The notes under the pieces were generated by a model, which did not search any database, had not been told where the DNA came from, and was given only the letters and a program-made list of their open reading frames with translations. This document shows, piece by piece, positions 49,901 through 54,701 of a stretch of 64,000 nucleotides of DNA; position 1 is the stretch's first letter, and every line of letters starts with the position of its first letter. This stretch comes from Apostichopus japonicus (taxonomy: Eukaryota; Echinodermata; Holothuroidea; Aspidochirotida; Stichopodidae). Location: NCBI RefSeq assembly GCF_037975245.1, contig NC_092579.1, positions 3,870,001 to 3,934,000 of the forward strand. Direction: 5' to 3'. The translations under genes were made by a program, and so were the position numbers.

Positions 49901-51630
49901 GCTCTAATATTGGAAAGTGCAACAAGCATCCAATGGCATAAACTTTTCATAAAATTTTGCCCTTACTTCCACCAATTTGATCTCCCTCTTAACAAACAAG
50001 TAATAGTTGTGTTCTTAATAAAATTCCGCATTCACTAGAACCAAATTTGTAGATATTAGCAGCTTGTAAGCTCAGAAAATAAGAAGAAATATTTTCCAAA
50101 TTTTGTGTGCTGTTCTAATATTGGAAAGTCCTACAAGCTACCAATAGCCTATTTAAAAAAAAATTGCTCTAAATTTTCCACCAGTTTGATCTCCCTCTTA
50201 ACAAACAAGTAATAGTTGTGTTCTTAATAAAATTCCGCATTCACTAGTACCAAATTTTTATAAATTAGCAGCTCGTTAGCTCAGAAAATAAGAAGAAATA
50301 TTTTCCAAATTTTGTGTGTTGCTCTAATATTATAAAGTGCTACAAGCTACCAATGGCCTAAACTTTTCATAAAATTTTGCCCTTACTTTTCCACCATTTT
50401 GATCTCCCTTTGAACAAACAAGTAATAGTTGTGTTCTTAATAAAATTCCGCATTCACTAGAAACAGTTTTGTCTACATTTGAAGCTCCACGACTGAGAAA
50501 ATAAGGAAAACCAATTTTACTTTTACATTGACAGAACAAATCACTTCCATGACAACCTTACCATAACCAGCATATCCCAAGGAAAAAAATGTTCTTATTT
50601 TTCTTTAAATTTTGCAAAGTAGATCTCAAAACATCTTAGAGTGTCTTCTCCTCAATTGTTCGCATTGAATGAAACCAAATTAGTTGATCTTCATTCAAAG
50701 GATTGTTTGAACAATAGTGATAAAAAGTCCTAATTTTTACCGTAGGCCTATATATCCTGTATTATACTTACTGTGTGATATTCATATACTTCTCCAGTTG
50801 TTTCAGTAACCAAAATCAATCTGTTTATGTTATTATTGATCCTGATTCTCCTGGAATAATCAGGAACTTTAAAAGAAGCCAAGATATGACCCCCAGAGAT
50901 GGAAGAATGACCCCCAGAGATGGAAGAATGACCCCCAGATAGAGAGTAAACAACAACTTGTCTACCCTCACCACCCCATAATATAAATATTAATCCTTTC
51001 TCTTCACTGACTGTTATACTATGTGCATATCTGTACTGTGTGTTTGTATATTCCTGTTCTATTTCTCCCTCACTATTATACATTAAAGCTCTCCCATACC
51101 GGCCTGCAGTACAGATAAACAGTTTATTATTACTAACTGTTATATCCCTGGGCCAGTCTACTCCTACTAATCCTGTTAAGATGATTGTCTTCTTTTTTCT
51201 CAATTCTCTCGCATCTAAAACAATCACCTCACTGGATAATTCTAAACCGACATAGACTAAACCATCTCTGGTTGTCATACACACGGCTCTACCGTAAAAC
51301 GTCCCTTGCTTGACCAGATCGCCATTACTACTATCGTACAATGATATGGTATCATTACAACACGTTAAAAACAGACGATCGTCCAGTAAACAAACAGACC
51401 GCCATGATGAACCAAACTCGGTAAATTCCTCAGAATAATACGGTTCTGACGTCAATAATAACGGTTTTTCTGGAGAATCAGGATCAAATTGCAACATAAA
51501 CAGATCGATAAAGCTGCATTTTGTCTTGTCATTATATCCAGCGACAGCCAAACGGCCTGTATCTAGCACGTCCACCACCGACACCTTGTGACCGTCTTGT
51601 ACAGTGAATCGTGGTATCGTTGTATACACT
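25663..51630 (-). CDS. Multi-exon propeller/DED/coiled-coil/ZU5-UPA gene (gene-level model)
   Basis: This is a gene model built from 19 exons whose splice phases all fit. The order is propeller (50772-51630), DED1 (44686-44956), coiled coil (43775-44517, 43265-43402, 42755-42839), DED2 (38604-38927), ZU5a (37732-38211), UPAa (four exons), DED3 (32012-32328), linker (31475-31652), ZU5b (30661-30984), UPAb (four exons) and DED4 with stop (25663-25964). The joined exons total about 5.2 kb, or roughly 1,740 codons. The ZU5-UPA-death-fold series is known from UNC5, PIDD and ankyrins, where it mediates autoinhibition and signalling assembly. The propeller plus four death folds is not an arrangement I recognise. 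The true start exon was not found. Two adjacent genes splitting after DED3 is the main alternative. Domain calls come from reading the residues, without a database search. Confidence 0.7.
26596..26656 (-). CDS. Exon: short UPAb-DED4 connector
   Basis: A 61-nt exon (phase 0 to 1) giving IENLRHIDQITSPFQLILPE. It is bounded by a CTTTCCTCTTCACAG acceptor and a GTGAGT donor. It corresponds to the 49-nt exon at 33056-33104. Confidence 0.6.
26845..27200. mobile_element. MITE-like element with GGCGTAGGAA ends
   Basis: It starts AGGGCGTAGGAACC and ends TTCCTACGCCACTG, giving inverted ends of about ten bases. It is G/C-run rich and lies inside an ACACAC tract within the intron between the UPAb connector and UPAb part 3. 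No coding capacity. Confidence 0.55.
27426..27572 (-). CDS. Exon: UPAb part 3
   Basis: A 49-codon exon, phase 0 to 0 (50 codons in UPAa part 3). The residues YVAMENLWLKNRHKEEFHLQ and DTVNLEIVAGYGKFSKNLF keep the 'E-F-x-L-x...V-x-L-E-I' strand pattern. The acceptor is TTGTTCTCCCCAAAG and the donor is GTATCT. Confidence 0.6.
27635..27830 (+). mobile_element. tRNA-derived SINE
   Basis: A tRNA-like head (TAGTGAAGTGATTAAAATG, then GGTTCCAGTCC as B box at 27691-27701) is followed by the body GCACTTGATCTAAATAGCC and GATGTATAAATG, a pattern common in invertebrate SINEs. It is intronic. Confidence 0.6.
28070..28207 (-). CDS. Exon: UPAb part 2
   Basis: A 46-codon exon, phase 0 to 0, between CTATTTAAACAG and GTTAGT. 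It reads SLINEEIYQQKGSIINDPVS then a Ser/Thr-rich stretch ending CKPRRV. It is shorter and more diverged than UPAa part 2 and is mainly supported by splice sites, open frame and matching phase. Confidence 0.5.
29066..29325 (-). CDS. Exon: UPAb part 1
   Basis: A 260-nt exon, phase 1 to 0, matching UPAa part 1 in phase and pattern: SDKVIKWSQERN, SQHFAVEAEKPCLIGLHV, and DQLTIHLWFYNDDSLEHK before GTAAGA. At or near the FIIND/PIDD cleavage position it has His-Phe-Ala rather than His-Phe-Ser. The acceptor used is GTTACCAG. A second AG four bases on would give an immediate stop. Confidence 0.7.
30661..30984 (-). CDS. Exon: second ZU5 domain (ZU5b)
   Basis: A 324-nt exon, phase 1 to 1. The residues RLPLFPGSNLYKEQYFDQHG, GGEMFIAGVYLRVPAGAL, LTPFVKFGPESLTLQKPVTL and IIPHCAVTPADQ repeat the ZU5 pattern seen in ZU5a, including the 'VPAGAL' strand and 'IPHCA'. 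It lacks the acidic N-terminal linker of ZU5a. The donor GTGTGT splits a Gly codon just as in ZU5a. The acceptor is TTTCTCCTCCAG. Confidence 0.8.
31475..31652 (-). CDS. Exon: small helical linker (UBA-like)
   Basis: This 178-nt exon (phase 0 to 1) reads VKLPEKQVVISKRES, then LLVNFKILKEEGYKRLDVQ and RALNLSHGKLDLGRRLLLLA. The sequence 'LKEEGYKRLDVQRALNLSHGKLDLGRRLL' has the shape of a three-helix UBA-type fold (an 'x-x-G-Y/F' turn, 'A-L', then a helix). The assignment is weak. It bridges DED3 and ZU5b in the one-gene model, or is near the 5' end of a second gene. The acceptor is TTGTTTCAG and the donor is GTAAAG. Confidence 0.55.
32012..32328 (-). CDS. Exon: DED3, death-effector-like fold
   Basis: This 317-nt exon (phase 1 to 0) encodes the clearest death fold: GLHKYEKLRGDIAKLLDKEH, CEKLGMLFPLEPAEND, GKMLMKILDEIELI, MIRLYEGLKAIHFDKVARLV and a basic-acidic tail rich in Lys and Glu. 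The pattern matches six helices of a DED, ending in 'KVARLVLEYI'. The possible donor GTTTGT follows an ATG codon and fits the linker exon in phase. If it is skipped, translation continues five residues (MVCAL) to a stop at 31997, so this could be a terminal exon. Confidence 0.75.
33056..33104 (-). CDS. Exon: short UPAa-DED3 connector
   Basis: A 49-nt exon (phase 0 to 1) giving VKNILLSPESQEILQP. It is bounded by a strong TTTTCTTTCAG acceptor and a GTAAGT donor. It joins UPAa to DED3. The equivalent in the second half is 26596-26656. Size, phase and position match between halves, which supports this short exon. Confidence 0.6.
33138..34920. mobile_element. DNA transposon-like element, 12-bp TIRs
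   Basis: The ends CAGGGTTCTGCC (33138-33149) and GGCAGAACCCTG (34909-34920) are perfect inverted repeats. The flanks share TATGAC on both sides (33132-33137 and 34921-34926), a likely target duplication. Inside are C/G-rich words (CCGGTCGG, CGCGGGAAAT), A-runs at 33,650-33,760 and a copy of the dispersed repeat at the right end. No transposase was recognised, so it is non-autonomous. It sits in the intron before UPAa part 4. Confidence 0.65.
35678..35827 (-). CDS. Exon: UPAa part 3
   Basis: A 50-codon exon, phase 0 to 0. The residues HVDIDYLCAASRVSHQFRL and DMVDVELKVFQNENQ resemble the last strands of UPA ('..C.F.L.R.......L.C.I.V.Q'). The acceptor is TTTATCTATTAG and the donor is GTGAGT. 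It is the counterpart of 27426-27572. Confidence 0.65.
36130..36510 (-). mobile_element. tRNA-derived SINE (minus strand)
   Basis: The minus strand has an A-box-like TATCAGTTAGAGTG (36481-36494) and a B box GGTTCCAAATCC (36445-36456). It ends in a run of AATAATAATA-type repeats near 36,130. It lies in the intron between UPAa parts 2 and 3. Confidence 0.55.
36584..36745 (-). CDS. Exon: UPAa part 2
   Basis: A 54-codon exon, phase 0 to 0. It reads LLLEDYHSKLCLGNYTTFP and RVSYIDLIMSTPGDGYHL. The acceptor is TTCTTATGTTTTAG and the donor is GTTTGT. The central 'Y.....L.L.' pattern corresponds to the middle beta strands of UPA. Confidence 0.65.
37316..37542 (-). CDS. Exon: UPAa part 1
   Basis: This 227-nt exon (phase 1 to 0) continues directly from ZU5a. 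The residues GEITWTEEKSIDWEL, DINILSYVFVNL and ADVLITVCFCKD align in order with the start of the UPA domain of UNC5 proteins (W..., then 'L.TYVF.G', then 'L.V.V..ED'). At the position where PIDD and FIIND proteins have a His-Phe-Ser autocleavage site, this copy has Ile-Leu-Ser. The donor is GTGAGG after Lys. The alignment is by eye and from general knowledge of the family. Confidence 0.75.
37732..38211 (-). CDS. Exon: acidic linker plus ZU5 domain (ZU5a)
   Basis: This is a 480-nt exon, phase 1 to 1. The first 50 residues are rich in Asp/Glu/Ser (FDHDDESTSSQGSDEREED). Then a ZU5 domain begins: GGTISIMGVHLTIPEGAL, a PxxxLPGS.RRGRMTPLIKLEP stretch, and LDKPAQLTIPHSA. This matches the ZU5 order of UNC5/PIDD: a 'GG..' strand, an 'L.IPEGA' strand, 'P.V...P.GL.L..P..L.IPH.A'. 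ZU5 packs against UPA and the death fold to hold these proteins inactive in known families. The donor GTAAAG splits a Gly codon. Confidence 0.85.
38604..38927 (-). CDS. Exon: DED2, death-effector-like fold
   Basis: The exon is 324 nt, phase 1 to 1. The protein shows ADYGRLMVNVAQDLTLDS, then KLATLFRLPPAETDMLRR, a TPGITLINFMKTRNII helix pair and DVTNLQKGLVYIQLNR. The order 'LATLFRLPPAE' then 'LxxFMKTRNI' then 'NLQKGL' is typical of DED/DD six-helix bundles. After it comes a hydrophilic tail ending LLDWPG. The acceptor is TTTATATTTCAG and the donor is GTAAGA. If the donor were not used, a stop follows within four codons (38590). An intron piece similar to that upstream of this exon, with the first bases of the exon, recurs at 14,178-14,620. 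Confidence 0.7.
39120..40430. repeat. Intronic repeat with CCCTATTGTTTTGGGTG motif
   Basis: The motif ACCCTATTGTTTTGGGTG occurs near 39,460, 39,660, 39,940 (diverged) and 40,073, each time with GGTCA-rich sequence after it. It is absent from the relic intron at 14,178-14,620, so it is an insertion. Similar words in the other orientation occur at 41,660-42,470 and 46,860-46,925. Confidence 0.6.
40600..42754. repeat. Intron with short tandem repeat and dispersed family
   Basis: About three copies of a 50-60 bp unit (TTAGTTTGTTTGTATTA, then TGATCACATGACTACC) lie at 41,308-41,470. From 41,660 to 42,470 runs a member of the GACCTTTGACCT-rich family. No exon was seen before 42755. Confidence 0.5.
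42755..42839 (-). CDS. Exon: acidic end of coiled coil
   Basis: This 85-nt exon (phase 0 to 1) encodes AYSASVAEEETLLEERETL and a short tail. The acceptor is TTTATTTTGCAG and the donor is GTAGGA. It is strongly acidic and joins the coiled coil to DED2. The split codon G|CT gives Ala at the junction with the DED2 exon. Confidence 0.6.
43265..43402 (-). CDS. Exon: coiled-coil continuation
   Basis: This is a 46-codon exon, phase 0 to 0, starting GAG CAT GAA after TGACAG and ending before GTTAGT. The residues EHEAAKYSLRATKDEL and ALQEVLKQTREALNQQQL keep heptad-like spacing of Leu/Ala, so the coiled coil continues here. No start or stop codon bounds it. It is supported by splice sites, open frame and phase continuity. 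Confidence 0.65.
43775..44517 (-). CDS. Exon: 14-residue-repeat coiled coil (copy B)
   Basis: After about 35 unique residues (DSKFVKNVTKGQLKALKDKR and a Ser/Glu stretch), this exon has some 14 tandem repeats of KTTEEERQQLTGRL type, each two heptads and 42 bp long. Units alternate in a three-unit pattern (..QQFKETL, ..QQLTGRL, ..EQLTRRL), which is a 126-bp higher-order repeat. One unit near residue 95 has lost a residue. The repeats predict a long, highly charged coiled coil for oligomerisation or spacing of the flanking death folds. The exon enters in phase 1 and leaves in phase 0 at CAT|GTAATT. Reading through the donor would give a stop within three codons (43763). Confidence 0.75.
44686..44956 (-). 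CDS. Exon: DED1, death-effector-like fold (copy B)
   Basis: The exon encodes 90 codons plus one base (phase 0 to 1). The protein reads SDIFTFDN, then LIEKDDCQKLLDYL, a central loop, and a C-terminal helix pair around GKVSFDDIHHLMKACSEKG. The short helices and the pattern hydrophobic-x-x-hydrophobic after 'GKVSFDDI' resemble the second half of a death effector domain. Such folds make homotypic contacts in apoptosis and inflammation complexes. The acceptor follows a TTGTTATAG tract and the donor is GTATGT. The last codon is split G|AT and continues in the coiled-coil exon. DED versus death domain cannot be settled by eye. Confidence 0.7.
45716..47284. mobile_element. Copy-B-specific insertion, about 1.57 kb
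   Basis: Copy A is continuous across this point (about 2,608). The insert is bounded by GTGGTTCCTTGC near its left end and GCAAGGAACCAT near its right end, inverted with respect to each other. It is rich in GACCTTTGG-type words and ends in an ACAC/GCACGC tract. No coding sequence. It is probably a longer member of the intronic repeat family. Confidence 0.6.
47355..47396. repeat. Micro-insertion: hairpin between 10-bp duplicates
   Basis: Copy A has a single site at about 2,682. Copy B has GCAATGATCA twice (47355-47364, 47387-47396) around 22 bp whose ends GGGAGTT and AACTCCC are inverted. This looks like a tiny insertion with target duplication. Confidence 0.6.
48566..48612 (-). ncRNA. Hammerhead-ribozyme-like motif of the Penelope element
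   Basis: The minus strand reads AGCCT, CTGAAGA, A, GATCC-TGCTA-GGATC, GAAAC, GTC, AGGC. That is a four-base stem I, the CUGANGA core, a five-base stem II and GAAA. One extra A stands between CUGAAGA and stem II, so activity is doubtful. Penelope-like elements are known to carry such ribozymes. Confidence 0.45.
48919..49490 (-). CDS. GIY-YIG endonuclease end of Penelope-like ORF
   Basis: The reading frame enters open at about 49,490 with AYRRPRNLRDLLVRA, passes a Cys/His cluster (FKCDRTSRCIVCSHH) and then the GIY-YIG endonuclease: NVIYLISCRVCGIQYVGETK, RFYGHRSTV, and RERLWMQRLRTIQPHGLN before the stop. This domain nicks target DNA for retroposition. The N-terminal RT is missing, so the copy is dead. 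Confidence 0.75.
49540..50460. repeat. Tandem array of about 212-bp units in copy B intron
   Basis: This is the orthologous array, with marker positions near 49,553, 49,770, 49,980, 50,189 and 50,400. Its units are more uniform and the dimer pattern of copy A is less clear. A Penelope-like insertion sits at its left end. Confidence 0.7.
50772..51630 (-). CDS. Exon: six-bladed beta-propeller (copy B)
   Basis: The exon gives 286 open codons after one leading base, so the upstream exon must end in phase 2. Six blade signatures of the kind small-polar then L plus three to four hydrophobics are visible at about residues 25 (GRLAVAGYN), 84 (DRLFLTCCN), 123 (GLVYVGLE), 168 (NKLFICTAG), 211 (KGLIFILWG) and 269 (NRLILVTE). 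This fits an NHL/WD-like six-bladed propeller, which usually binds protein or RNA ligands. The loop before the last blade carries a seven-residue repeat, SGGHSSI. The acceptor is a CA-rich tract ending in AG, and the donor is GTAAGT after a Thr codon in phase 0. The GTG at 51629 is not a convincing start, so upstream exons are expected. Confidence 0.75.
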
Positions 51631-54531
51631 CTGTGTGTGTGGAAGGCAAAAAGTGAAAAGTTAGGTCAGGGTTGGAAGGTTTTATCCATGGTAACGAAGA
51701 ATTTAGAGTGATTTTTGATCGAAGAAATGATAAACAACTCTCAGGCTGCGAAGTATCCTAGGTCTTGTAAACGGTACTGTGTTTAATAAGCTATTTGTCT
51801 ATGCATGGAATTACAAAGTCGTGGCCACATTGGCAGATGTCCAGAGCAAATTTATAGACAAAGTAATCTCGAAGGTATAAGAAACGAGACATTGAAGGCC
51901 TAATAATTAAGAATTATATCGGGATGGCCTATAGACCCACGACTTCATGACTTTCTGATTCAACTTGTGTTTACCGACAACACACATGCAGTGCATTATA
52001 ATACATTTGCATTCAGCGCCAAAAATGGAGAGAGAGATGCCCACAAGTTGTGTGAAAGTGATGGAGCCATGCAAGAAAGCTAACTTTGTGAAAGGCTCCG
52101 GTGATCAAAATGATGGCGTTATTCAAGAAAGCCAACTTTGGTCTAAACTTTTCACGGGGTGACTTCAGACAGAAATTTAGTCTTGAGTTTTATGACATTC
52201 AGTCCATGAATAAAAAGGACAAATTTGACTGCTAGTAATAATGTTGTTTTTATAGCTACACAGTTTTACACTTATATTTACCTTCTTACCTGATACTTAT
52301 CTTCAATATTATGCTTAAACTCACCCTGGAATGCTCACTTAAGGCCTTCCAGAGATCGATGACGTCGGCGCCTCAGTGCAATCCTTAGTCCTAATGTTAA
52401 TACCATTGCTTTAAATTCTAATGACTTCACCAAAACATGTTCGTTTATCTCCATAAAAGCAAAAAACATCCTTGGATGACGTTTTTTTTTTTTTTTTTTT
52501 GTCTTCAAAGATTTGTTTACATTCAAAAAACCGGTCGTTTTGACCTTTTTTTTCAAAAAAATGTTGAGAACAGTGAAAAATGTCAAGTCAACTGACCCTA
52601 TCTCATACAACTAGCTAAGACATACAAGGAATCAAATCAGGAGCCTCACAGGCATATGTAGAGAGATGGCTCTATATTTGGAGAAAATATGTCAAAAAAT
52701 ACATTTTTTCGGTCTAAATTAGGGCCAAAACACGGACCATTTTCCGAAATTATTTCTCCAGAATGCCTCACCCTACAGAGTAGATTTTTAGCTCTCCAGA
52801 AGCGCCACACTGAAACGCTGGGCTACATAGAAGCAATTTAGCAATAGCGCCTCCACTTTGTGAGTAATCCCTAGCAATTCAACTCGAGCATTTTTATGGT
52901 TGGGAATTTCGGTCAGCCACAGTTGATATGCTTCGCGTCGTTAGGGTCAATGCAATCACTCACGTAATTGAAACGGTAACTATTTAGCACATATTATCAC
53001 GGCTAAATACTTCTAAGAGGCGTGAGACCTTCTTTTTATGGGCAATTTGACCATCCAGCCGTTGGAGTTGCACACTGTATGTACTATGTATTGTGTATAC
53101 ATGTACTGTCGTAGCGCAATTGGTATAGCCTATATGACTTACCGTTACGCGTGGCTACCATTGTATTACATAATACAGTACTTTGGAGAAAGGGGGGGGG
53201 GGGAAATCAGTCATATTCCTCACATTCAAACATCAAATTATATTTTACTTATGAAATAACATGTCTTGAACTCATCAAACTATCAAAAGTCCAGCAGATT
53301 TCATCAAAATAATTTCAAATGGGCAAAAAATGTACATTGTTTGTATCATAACCTCATTTGCATATTTACATATCTAATTAGCTTAATTATAAAAAAAATT
53401 ATAAAAATTAAAACCTCATTTCAATACCTATTTGTCAATACTTGGGTCCCTATTGACAAAATGAACAGATTTTAAGTAATTACAATGTGTAAATATATAT
53501 CCCCCAGGGGATAATTATATGATCACAATTGGGGATTAAGGAAAGTGTCTTATTGTTGAGACATTTAGGAAAAGTGTAATCAAGAAGTGCCATTTTGCTG
53601 ATAATTTAAGTAATCAATCAAAGGGTCCTATATCGTTGAAAATAATGGAAATAATGGAATTTTTGGCATAGAATGCAGAAAGGATCCATTTTATTGGCGA
53701 TTTGAGATGACTTTCTCAATTAAACGACACCGTGATGTCCTACCACCCTTAGGGGTTCGTACCACCCCCACCCCCCCCCCCCCAACCATTTAACACTAGA
53801 CCATTTTCAGGAGTTATCTGGGGACGAACAGCCCGGTTTATGAAAGATTTTCAGTATACAACATTGCTTGTATATATAGGTAAATGTAAATGTAAAGTAA
53901 ACAAATATTCAATATTTTTCCTATACTGTCATGTACAATCGCCGGGTATAAACACATTTGTATCTTTTATAAAAAAAAAACAATAGTAAAACTTACGAGG
54001 TTTTTGTTGCGGCCATTTTGAAATGTGCTTAATTAGTTCTGAGAAAATTATTGTAATGCAACGGGATTCCTGATCTGCAGATAAAATTAGAAAAAGTCTT
54101 AAGAAACAAATACTACTTTCTAAAATATATTCTTATCGAGGAATATCGCAATAAATACAGAGATCAGTGGAACGGAAAGAAGACTTCTTTTGGGTGAATC
54201 ATGTAGGCTTTATGATCTTTAACGAACAACCTTGCACTTAATGATGTGTGAAATGATGTTTTTGGTCATCAGGAAGGTTCTCTGGACATACTCTTTAATT
54301 TTCAGCTATCTTTAGTTCATGTTGGATTGCGAAAAAGACGACAAAATTGTGACAAAATAGTTTAAATTTCGTAAAATTAATGAATTTTTATATACGATGG
54401 TGAAATTTTCTTTAAAGAAATTGATATTTTTTATTTAAACTGTCCCGTATAAGCATGTTGTACAATTTATCTATACTTCCCTATACTGGGATGCTGCTAA
54501 TAAAAATTCATAATGTTTTCTTTTTACTTTC
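51631..54531. other. Upstream flank or intron of copy B
   Basis: 51,631-51,950, 51,955-52,480 and 53,560-54,531 match copy A. 52,490-53,555 has no clear partner and includes a T-run of about 18 and a G-run at 53,191. No exon was supported. Confidence 0.45.
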
Positions 54532-54701
54532 AATAATAGACGTCTCTGTAAGACAGGTTCAGGTAAGGTACAGATAATATTCTTCGATAGGTCTTGAATA
54601 TTAACTTGTTCTTGATATAGTTCGATACGTGTTTTTGTATGCTGAGTTGCTGGCAGGTCAACGAAGGGTGAAGTGATGACACAAATTTCAAACAGATTGC
54701 C
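54532..54701 (-). pseudogene. Candidate upstream exon in copy B with broken donor
   Basis: This is the counterpart of 8603-8766: 56 codons plus two bases, reading GNLFEICVITSPFVDLPATQ and then IELYQEQVNIQDLSKNIICT. Where copy A has GTAAGT, copy B has GAAAGT, so the donor lacks GT. A GT four bases on would change the phase and break the join to the propeller. Either this exon is dead in copy B or the transcript skips it. Confidence 0.35.

Noticed and set aside
53085-53150. Possible tRNA gene (GTCGTAGCGCAATTGG)
   Set aside because: No matching B box or cloverleaf could be formed.
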